From Rhizobiaceae bacterium (GTDB taxonomy: Bacteria > Pseudomonadota > Alphaproteobacteria > Rhizobiales > Rhizobiaceae): a stretch of DNA of 64,000 nucleotides. The notes below the pieces were generated by a model. The model ran no database searches and had not been told where the DNA came from. It saw only the letters and a list, made by a program, of their open reading frames with translations. The stretch is from contig JALOTE010000002.1 in NCBI GenBank assembly GCA_025458045.1, positions 26,776-90,775 of the forward strand. The letters run 5' to 3'. Positions 55,062 to 64,000 of this stretch are shown here, piece after piece (position 1 is the stretch's first letter; every line of letters starts with the position of its first letter). Both the position numbers and the translations under genes were made by a program.

Positions 55062-56135
55062 ATGGCCGGAATGACCGCCGAACGCATGGGCCTGATCCTG
55101 AGGCGTTTCGAGATGCTCGAAGCGCAGATGGCGGGCGGTGTCGAGCCGGAGGCCTATGCGAAGCTTGCAACCGAATATTCCGCGCTGCGCGAGACAGCCG
55201 AGGCGGTGCGCGCGCTCAACGCCGCTGACGCCGAGATTTCCGGTTTGCAGGCCATGCTTGCCGAAGCCGATGGCGATGCCGAGATGAAGGCGCTGGCAGC
55301 CATGGAACTGCCGGAGGCCGAAGCCCGGCGCGCCGCGCGGCGCGCCGCGTTGCAGCTCCTGCTCCTGCCGCGCGACGAGGCAGACCGGCGTTCCGCCATC
55401 CTCGAAATCCGCGCCGGAACCGGCGGGGCGGAGGCAGCGCTTTTCGCCGGCGACCTGTTCCGCATGTATGAGCGATACGCCGCCTTGCGGGGCTGGAAAA
55501 CCGAAATCGTATCTGTGAGCGACGGCGAGGCGGGCGGTTTCAAGGAGATCATCGCGGCCGTGAACGGCACGGGCGTGTTCTCGAAACTGAAGTTCGAATC
55601 CGGCGTACACCGCGTGCAGCGCGTGCCCGACACGGAAGCGAGCGGCCGAATCCACACATCGGCCGCAACCGTCGCGGTGCTGCCGGAGGCGGAAGACGTC
55701 GATATCGAAATCAAGGCCGAGGACATCCGCATCGACACCATGCGTTCATCGGGCGCGGGCGGACAGCATGTGAACACGACCGATTCGGCGGTGCGGATCA
55801 CCCATCTGCCGACCGGGATCGTTGTCACCTCGTCGGAGAAGTCGCAGCATCAGAACCGGGCAAACGCGATGAAGGCCTTGCGTGCGCGGCTTTACGATGC
55901 CGAGCGCAGCAGGCTTGCGAATGAGCGCTCCGAAGCCCGGAAAGTCCAGGTCGGCTCCGGTGACCGCTCGGAGCGCATCCGCACCTACAACTTCCCGCAA
56001 GGCCGCGTGACGGACCATCGCATCAACCTGACGCTCTACAAGCTGGACCGGGTGATCGAGGGCGAACTCGACGAATTGGTGGATGCGCTGACCGCCGATC
56101 ATCAGGCGAAGCTGCTGGCCGAAAGCGATGAATGA
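55062..56135 (+). CDS. prfA: Peptide chain release factor 1
   Basis: A 357-residue RF1. The peptidyl-tRNA hydrolysis motif GGQ is in [17 protein letters not shown], and the stop-codon reading loop (P-x-T) is in [14 protein letters not shown]. It reads UAA and UAG. The next gene, prmC, overlaps by 8 bases and methylates the GGQ glutamine. It follows ptsP by six bases. Confidence 0.97.
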   Translation: MAGMTAERMGLILRRFEMLEAQMAGGVEPEAYAKLATEYSALRETAEAVRALNAADAEISGLQAMLAEADGDAEMKALAAMELPEAEARRAARRAALQLLLLPRDEADRRSAILEIRAGTGGAEAALFAGDLFRMYERYAALRGWKTEIVSVSDGEAGGFKEIIAAVNGTGVFSKLKFESGVHRVQRVPDTEASGRIHTSAATVAVLPEAEDVDIEIKAEDIRIDTMRSSGAGGQHVNTTDSAVRITHLPTGIVVTSSEKSQHQNRANAMKALRARLYDAERSRLANERSEARKVQVGSGDRSERIRTYNFPQGRVTDHRINLTLYKLDRVIEGELDELVDALTADHQAKLLAESDE

Positions 56136-57009
56136 CACGGCAGTGCCGGGCCGGGTGGACGCGTTGCTGCGGGCCACCGCCACCGCGCTTGGCAAGGCTG
56201 GAATCGAGCCGCGCTGGACGGAAGCGCGGCTGATCTTCGAACTGGCGGGCCTCGACCGGATGGCGCTGATCCACGCGCCGTCGCGCTTCCTGAGCGCGGA
56301 AGAAGACGCGATCATCCGCGAAGCGCTGGCCAAGCGGTTGCAGGGCGTGCCGGTGGCGCGGCTGCGCGGGACGAAGGATTTCGCCGGAGCAACGTTTGCC
56401 TTGTCAGCCGAGACGCTGGAGCCGCGCGACGACACCGAGACGCTGATCGAAGCGGTGTCGCCGTTCCTCGCGGCGAGGCCGGAATCTCGGTTGATCGATA
56501 TCGGCACCGGAACCGGAATCATCGCCATCACGCTGTTGAGACGGTTCCCCGGCGTGCAGGCGGTAGCGACCGACATCTCCGCCGATGCGCTGGCGACGGC
56601 CGCCATCAATGGCACCCGACTTGGCGTCGCCGACCGGCTTCAGATCCGCCAAGGCGACCTGTTTGCCGGTGCGGGCGGACGCTTTGATCTGGTCATTTCC
56701 AACCCGCCCTACATCCCGTCTGCGCATCTTTCCGATCTGGCGCGCGAGGTGCGCGACCATGACCCGACGGCGGCGCTCGATGGCGGGGCGGACGGCCTGG
56801 ATTTCTATCGGCGCATCGCCGACGAAGCTCCGCCGCGGCTTGCGGTCGGCGGAATCATCGCCGTCGAGATCGGCCATGACCAAGGTGATGCCGTGCCAGG
56901 CATCTTCGGGCGTGCCGGATTTGCATGCCTGGCGCTGCACCGGGATTTGGGCGGGCGCCCCCGCGCCCTGCTCTTCAACCGTCCCCAGCCGATTGACACT
57001 GCCGGTTGA
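56128..57009 (+). CDS. prmC: Release factor glutamine N5-methyltransferase
   Basis: A 293-residue PrmC/HemK protein. Catalytic motif N-P-P-Y is in [14 protein letters not shown], and SAM binds at [16 protein letters not shown]. The N-terminal helical domain [21 protein letters not shown] recognises the release factor. It overlaps prfA by eight bases, so substrate and modifying enzyme are made together. The gene ends 241 bases before DUF4167. Confidence 0.95.
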   Translation: MNDTAVPGRVDALLRATATALGKAGIEPRWTEARLIFELAGLDRMALIHAPSRFLSAEEDAIIREALAKRLQGVPVARLRGTKDFAGATFALSAETLEPRDDTETLIEAVSPFLAARPESRLIDIGTGTGIIAITLLRRFPGVQAVATDISADALATAAINGTRLGVADRLQIRQGDLFAGAGGRFDLVISNPPYIPSAHLSDLAREVRDHDPTAALDGGADGLDFYRRIADEAPPRLAVGGIIAVEIGHDQGDAVPGIFGRAGFACLALHRDLGGRPRALLFNRPQPIDTAG

Positions 57010-57250
57010 CAGCCCACTTGGCAAAGCGGGGCGAACCGGCTAGGAGGATGGCAGCACAGACGCGCTGTCAGAAATGAGCGCCACCTGCTGACGAACCCCG
57101 AACCAAAACCGGAAGCGCTGCACTTGCCAAACAGGCAGGCGCGGTCTGGAGCAAGGGGCCTGCTGATCGACAGGCCCGGCGCTTCGAGGGGACACGGCCA
57201 AGGCCGGCGCACCGGCGCGCACTGAACCGATCCGACAAAGAAAAGACGGC

Positions 57251-57835
57251 ATGAGACCCGGACAGCAGAACCGCCGACCACGCGGACGCAACAATAACAA
57301 CAACGGCAACAACAATCAGCGGCGTCACCAGAACCCGCTTGCGCGCAGCTATGAAAGCTCCGGTCCGGATGTCAAAATCCGCGGCAACGCGCAGCACATC
57401 GCCGAGAAATACGCGCAATTGGCGCGCGACGCGCTGTCTTCCGGGGACCGCGTCCTGGCCGAGAGCTATTTGCAGCACGCCGAACATTACAACCGCATCA
57501 TAGCGACGGCGATGGCCCAGCAGGCGCAGCAAAACGAGCAGATGCGCGGACAGTGGGATGATGAGGGCGATGACGAGGGCGATGACGATGGCTCCGACCA
57601 GCCGGACGCCCTCGGCCAGGGGGGCGAACGCCCGCAGGAGATGCGGGAGGGCGACAACCGCAATCGCGAGCGCAACGAGCGCCAGAATCAAGACCGCCAG
57701 AATCAGGATCGCCAGAATCAGGATCGCCAGAACCGCGAGTTCCGGGACCGTGACAGCCGCGATGGTCGCGAACGCGACAGCCGTGACCGTGGCGGCCAGC
57801 AGAACTTCGGCCAACAGAATTCGGGCCAGAAATGA
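57251..57835 (+). CDS. DUF4167 protein, N-terminal part (frame-interrupted)
   Basis: A 194-residue product. The start MRPGQQNRRPRGRNNNNNGN and the block NPLARSYESSGPDVKIRGNAQHIAEKYAQLARDALSSGD match the DUF4167 domain of alphaproteobacteria, a likely RNA-binding protein. The rest is low complexity: an acidic run, then RQNQD repeats and RDRDSRDGRERDSRDRG. It stops at TGA 57833-57835, but the same composition goes on in the next frame (see the following entry). The gene is probably longer by about 134 residues. Confidence 0.85.
   Translation: MRPGQQNRRPRGRNNNNNGNNNQRRHQNPLARSYESSGPDVKIRGNAQHIAEKYAQLARDALSSGDRVLAESYLQHAEHYNRIIATAMAQQAQQNEQMRGQWDDEGDDEGDDDGSDQPDALGQGGERPQEMREGDNRNRERNERQNQDRQNQDRQNQDRQNREFRDRDSRDGRERDSRDRGGQQNFGQQNSGQK
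57671..57740 (+). repeat. Tandem repeat inside the DUF4167 gene
   Basis: The 15-base unit CGCCAGAATCAGGAT (Arg-Gln-Asn-Gln-Asp) recurs about three times, with an 18-base AACGATCGXGGTGAGCGC type repeat further on. It is the low-complexity tract of the protein. Confidence 0.6.
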
Positions 57836-58238
57836 CCGGCAAGACCGCAACGATCGAGGTGAGCGCAACGATCGCGGTGAGCGCAACAACCGGGACCGGC
57901 CCGAACGCAATGACGCCGAGCCCGGTTTCGAGCCGCGCCATGCAGCCGTGTCCGCCGAAGCGGCGCAACCGGACATCGAAGGCGTGCCTGCGGAGTTTGC
58001 GCATGAAGAAGCCGCAGGCCTCGCCCGCACCCTCGGCCTGAAACGGTCCGCTCCGCCCGTTGCGGTGGCACCCGCGGAGACGGAGGTTGGTGTCGAGGTT
58101 GCCGCACATGCGGCGGAAGCCGCACCGCGCCGCGCGCGGACGCGCCGTCCGCGCCGCGATGAGGCGGAGGCCGCCGCGGAACCTCAGGCCGATGCCGGAT
58201 CGGATCTGCCGGCGGAAGTCGCTCCGGCGGCGGAATAG
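57836..58238 (+). pseudogene. Frame-shifted C-terminal remainder of the DUF4167 gene
   Basis: Directly after the TGA, the frame one base forward reads NDRQDRNDRGERNDRGERNNRDRPERND and continues to RARTRRPRRDEAEAAAEPQ, ending at 58238. Dropping one A from the AAA at 57830-57832 joins the two parts in one frame, giving about 328 residues, the usual size for DUF4167 proteins with such basic tails. It could be a true mutation, a sequencing error in the run, or a +1 shift at AAA-TGA-C. Confidence 0.7.
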
Positions 58239-58258
58239 CGTCCGACCCGTCATTTCCG

Positions 58259-58289
58259 GCCCGCCAGCCCACCTTGCTGGCGGGCTTTT
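58259..58289 (+). terminator. Terminator of the DUF4167 gene
   Basis: GCCCGCCAGC (58259-58268) and GCTGGCGGGC (58276-58285) form a 10-bp stem, followed by TTTT. It is 20 bases after the DUF4167 second-frame stop. Confidence 0.82.
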
Positions 58290-58301
58290 CCATGCCCATA
58301 T
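58273..58301 (+). promoter_or_regulatory. Candidate sigma-32 promoter of clpB
   Basis: CTTGCTG (58273-58279) and CCCATAT (58295-58301) are 15 bases apart and resemble the heat-shock consensus CTTGAAA and CCCCATNT. They lie 93 bases before the clpB start, partly inside the DUF4167 terminator. clpB is a classic sigma-32 target. Confidence 0.4.
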
Positions 58302-58393
58302 CCCGCTCAAGAGAGGCCCGCCGATGACCGGGGGTCTTGTCAACACTTGCGTGTCATGGTGCCTCAGGAGAGGGCCTGACCGGGGAGATGGAC

Positions 58394-61036
<2,643 letters not shown>

Positions 61037-61044
61037 AACGTCCC

Positions 61045-61071
61045 ACTGACCCCGTTTCGCGCGGGGTCAGT
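61045..61071. terminator. Hairpin between convergent clpB and M23 genes
   Basis: ACTGACCCCG and CGGGGTCAGT are perfect 10-base inverted repeats with a seven-base loop. They include the stop codon of the M23 gene (61067-61069). No T-run follows. Confidence 0.55.
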
Positions 61072-63022
61072 TCAGGGCCGCCACGGCGCGGCCAGTCTGT
61101 TCGGCCATCAGCCGGTCAATCTCGGCGCGCACCGTCTGGAACCGATCCAGCTCACGGTCTTTCAATATGCGGCCGCCGGGCAGGCGCACACGCATCGGGT
61201 CAACCTTGTTGCCGTTGACAATGATTTCGTAGTGAAGATGCGGCCCTGTCGAGAGGCCGGTCGAACCAACCGTGCCGATGATCTGGCCTTGGCGCACCTT
61301 GGCGCCGGGAGTGACGCCCTTGGCAATCGAGTTCTGGTGCGAATAGGACGATATATAGCCGTTCGGATGCCGGATCAGGGTCTGCTTGCCGTAGCCGCCA
61401 GCCCAGCCAGCCTTCTCAACGATGCCGTTGCCCACCGCGATGATGGGGGTGCCGCGCGGGGCGGACCAATCGGCACCGGTGTGCATCCGCTTGTAGCCGA
61501 GAATCGGGTGGCGGCGCATGCCGAAGCCAGACCGGAATGTGCCGGTCGGCACCGGGTTGCGCAGCATGCCCTGCTGCGCGCTCACGCCATCGGCGTCATA
61601 ATAGGCGGCGACGCCATCTGCCGTTTCAAAGCGATAAAAGCGTTTCGAGCCCGAACGCTGGTGCAACTCCGCCATCAGGATGGCGGACTCCTCGGTGGCC
61701 GTCATGTCGGGAGCCGGTTCCGTGAACAGAACTTCAATGGCATCGCTGGCGCCGACCCGCTCGCGCAGCTCAAGGTCCTGCGACAGCATCTGCACAAGGC
61801 GCTTGGCCATGGTTTCGTTCAGCCCATAGGCGAAGGCCGCGCGGTAAATGGCATCATAAGCGGAAGGCAGGTTGGAGGAGGCGACGCGTGTGCCGATCGG
61901 CTCGGCCTCATCTTCGAGCGTCATGACGATTTCTTCGGGCTCGGCCGCCGGCACATATTGGCCCAAATCGTCCAAGGCCACAGTCGCGCGGTGCACGACG
62001 CCGTCATAAATCGACAGGCGGCGGATGTCCGGGCCGTCGTCTTGCATGTAGGCGGAAATGCGCAGCTTCTGGCCCTCCCGCAGTGTGTCCCCCTTCAAGA
62101 GCGTCGCCATCGCTTCGGAAATGTTGTCTGCACTTTTGCCGCCAAGCCCGGCATCGGCCAGCGCGCGCGCAAGGCGCTTGTCGTCAACCACATCGATCAG
62201 CACTTCATTGAAGCGGGCAGCCACGCCGGGCTGTGCGGATGCCTGGCTGACGTTCTCAGTCGTGATACGGACATTCACTGCATCCAGCGCCTGCGCCTCG
62301 GCATCGGCAGTGCCGAAGCGGGCTTGGTCAAACATGGCCATGGCGGCAATCTGGATGTCGCCCTCGGTCAAAGACGCCGACTGCAACCGCACGATCTGCT
62401 CGACCTCGATGTCGGACAAGGCGGCCGACTGGTCGAATTCGGCCATCGCCGCATCGAGGGGCAAGGTGCGCAGCGCCACATCGCTCTCGATGTTGGCCCC
62501 GTAAAATTGCGTGGGATTCACCGCCTCCGAGCTGTCGCCCATGTCGGCAAGCAACCGCAGCGGATCATAGGCGGGATATTCGCGATCATCCGCATAGGCG
62601 AGGCCGAGCGGCATCCGCACCCGCATGAGGCTGACGGTGCGCGCAACTGCGCGGTCACCATCCTGAACGAGGGTCGGAACTTCGATCAGCTGGCGGTCGG
62701 ATGAACCGGGCGCGATCACCGTTTCAAGCAGCCTGTCGGTCTTGCGCTCCGTCGCGATCATACGGCCGCCCCGGCCGCTGGCATTCAAGCCGTCCGGCGC
62801 GGTGGATGCCGCCACACCGTCCAGTGAAATCGTCAGTGCCATGCCCATCAGCAGGCAGGACAAGGTGCCGGTCAGCACCGTTCCGGCCAGCCAGCGCTTC
62901 GACACCGCGCGCCTGTCAGGCAGATGCCGCGCGCCCATGACCGACAGGGGTGCCCTACTGCCGAGCCTGTCAACCGGTGACAGGCCTTCGCCAAGCGCTA
63001 CTGATGGAATCGACTTCTTCAA
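61067..63022 (-). CDS. M23 family metallopeptidase
   Basis: A 651-residue putative peptidoglycan endopeptidase. One membrane helix near residues 45-70 (LAGTVLTGTLSCLLMGMAL) anchors it in the inner membrane. The C-terminal LytM domain has zinc motifs RMHTGADWSAP (H-x3-D) and GPHLHYEIIVNG (H-x-H), so it should be catalytic. The long middle part, about 400 residues, may regulate it. The TTG start at 63022 has AAGGG six bases ahead and keeps sequence that relatives share (LGSRAPLSV, then PDRRAVSKRWLAG); the ATG at 62938 would lose part of that. Confidence 0.9.
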   Translation of the reverse strand: MKKSIPSVALGEGLSPVDRLGSRAPLSVMGARHLPDRRAVSKRWLAGTVLTGTLSCLLMGMALTISLDGVAASTAPDGLNASGRGGRMIATERKTDRLLETVIAPGSSDRQLIEVPTLVQDGDRAVARTVSLMRVRMPLGLAYADDREYPAYDPLRLLADMGDSSEAVNPTQFYGANIESDVALRTLPLDAAMAEFDQSAALSDIEVEQIVRLQSASLTEGDIQIAAMAMFDQARFGTADAEAQALDAVNVRITTENVSQASAQPGVAARFNEVLIDVVDDKRLARALADAGLGGKSADNISEAMATLLKGDTLREGQKLRISAYMQDDGPDIRRLSIYDGVVHRATVALDDLGQYVPAAEPEEIVMTLEDEAEPIGTRVASSNLPSAYDAIYRAAFAYGLNETMAKRLVQMLSQDLELRERVGASDAIEVLFTEPAPDMTATEESAILMAELHQRSGSKRFYRFETADGVAAYYDADGVSAQQGMLRNPVPTGTFRSGFGMRRHPILGYKRMHTGADWSAPRGTPIIAVGNGIVEKAGWAGGYGKQTLIRHPNGYISSYSHQNSIAKGVTPGAKVRQGQIIGTVGSTGLSTGPHLHYEIIVNGNKVDPMRVRLPGGRILKDRELDRFQTVRAEIDRLMAEQTGRAVAALN

Positions 63023-63667
63023 TTGCGGCCCTTGAGCGAATGCCGGATCGAGGCGCGCTTGCGCCGAGACTGCGGCGAAGTTGTGCTCAGCACAGCCAAT
63101 CCTGTCAACCGCTGGCGGGCCCGCAAGGGCGATGGCCGGGCGCGGAAAACGCCCGCCTGGGACGGGCGACCAAAATTCCCGGCAATCTGACGCGGCGGCA
63201 CCCGCATCACAAATTCATGACAGCGACACTGACCGAATAAGCCATTGATTTTGCTTGCAGAAAAAAATCGGCAAAAAAAGCGAGAAAAATGAAAAAGGCT
63301 TGTTGACAGTCAGAACAGGTCCCGCCTATAACCCGCCCATCGAACGAGGGCGGCGCGCCGCTGGCGACACTCTGTTGCCCTCGGGAAATCCAAAGAGAGC
63401 CGCAAACGCGACACTCTAGGGCAGCAGGCTCAAAAAGCCATCATGCCCGCGACACACTGTTGTCGGTTGTTTGAAAACTGAAGATTGTGAAGAAAGAGAA
63501 ACGTGGACGGCGTGTTCCGCTGGTCTCGAACCTCGCAAGAGGTCGGACCAACAAAGACATGGCATCCGTCACGTTTCTGACAGAGCCAACGTTTGTGACG
63601 CAAGTCATGGATGATTAGAGTTCTTGTCAATTCAAGCGTGACCAGCATATGCCAATTCAAATGTCTC
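63023..63667. other. rRNA operon upstream region
   Basis: This 645-base stretch, between the divergent M23 and 16S genes, contains the rRNA promoter (63303-63332), a leader and the spacer before 16S. A stem CGAGGGC (63345-63351)/GCCCTCG (63377-63383) lies just after the expected transcript start. The sequence GAAGAAAGAGAAACGTGGA (63485-63503) is the typical rhizobial leader. No protein gene is seen. Confidence 0.75.
63303..63332 (+). promoter_or_regulatory. rRNA operon promoter
   Basis: TTGACA (63303-63308) and TATAAC (63327-63332) are 18 bases apart. They stand about 336 bases before the 16S gene with a GC-rich discriminator after the -10, as expected of a growth-regulated rRNA promoter. 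Confidence 0.8.

Positions 63668-64000
<333 letters not shown>

Noticed and set aside
57498..58346. 282-residue minus-strand frame over the DUF4167 repeats
   Set aside because: Repetitive Arg/Gly/Ala product from the reverse of a low-complexity tract; no homologous structure seen.
61232..62704. 490-residue plus-strand frame opposite the M23 gene
   Set aside because: Antisense shadow without recognisable protein features.

Overview
The window is 64 kb of GC-rich chromosomal DNA from an alphaproteobacterium, most likely of the order Hyphomicrobiales (Rhizobiales). Four things point there. The 16S rRNA gene begins near 63668 and has a rhizobial-type leader and 5' sequence. There are genes for DUF1127, DUF4167 and DUF1178 proteins. 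Heme genes are arranged hemC-hemD-Mic60-like-hemY, divergent from tsaD. The order methyltransferase, comF, grxC, nitrilase, DUF1178, ubiG, lysC, ptsP, prfA, prmC, DUF4167, clpB is also familiar from this order. Almost everything looks like stable core genome. I see no phage, insertion sequence, CRISPR array or tRNA gene.

Layout. 1-4.1 kb: tail of an unrecognised gene, a P-II protein without its T-loop arm, a HisC-like aminotransferase, pirin, a small acetyltransferase and an aldo/keto reductase. 4.1-6.4 kb: rpsP, chorismate mutase and ffh. 6.7-8.5 kb: a DUF1127 mini-protein, a lytic transglycosylase and a secreted protein. 8.5-10.6 kb: a carbonic anhydrase, an SbtB-like P-II protein and an SbtA bicarbonate permease in one operon. 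10.6-17.5 kb: DUF429, pdxY, a small membrane protein, an acetyltransferase, ppa, YggT, an MFS exporter, a glutamine amidotransferase and TerB. 17.5-24.9 kb: hemY, a Mic60-like gene, hemD and hemC, then tsaD, gpsA and an EVE protein on the other strand. 25-30.5 kb: an MsbA-type ABC exporter, rpmE, a SelW-like protein, yebC and fadD. 30.7-37.1 kb: pgi with a sugar-acid dehydratase, a HTH/DUF2975 pair, a lipoprotein and a GH1 beta-glucosidase. 37.2-44.4 kb: a 1253-residue hybrid histidine kinase, rluD, rpoH and an L,D-transpeptidase. 44.7-47.1 kb: leuC, a zincin metallopeptidase and a RelE-type toxin-antitoxin pair. 47.2-63 kb: the conserved translation/quality-control block ending in clpB and an M23 peptidase. 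63.3 kb to the end: rRNA promoter, leader and the first ~330 bases of 16S rRNA.

How genes work together. SbtA, SbtB and carbonic anhydrase form a plausible bicarbonate uptake and interconversion module in an organism that shows no autotrophy genes here. hemC and hemD make uroporphyrinogen III, with the membrane proteins Mic60-like and HemY downstream. prfA and prmC encode release factor 1 and its methyltransferase. rpoH and clpB are heat-shock regulator and target, and a possible sigma-32 site lies before clpB.

The most notable observations are: (1) the P-II protein lacking about 29 residues that include most of the T-loop; (2) the SbtA/SbtB/carbonic anhydrase operon; (3) a DUF4167 gene split by a +1 frame change at AAA-TGA-C; (4) a ComF protein with a tyrosine in place of one zinc-finger cysteine; (5) two close palindromes before a small acetyltransferase gene; (6) a dispersed family of intergenic palindromic repeats. 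I did not find a convincing entirely new multi-gene system.
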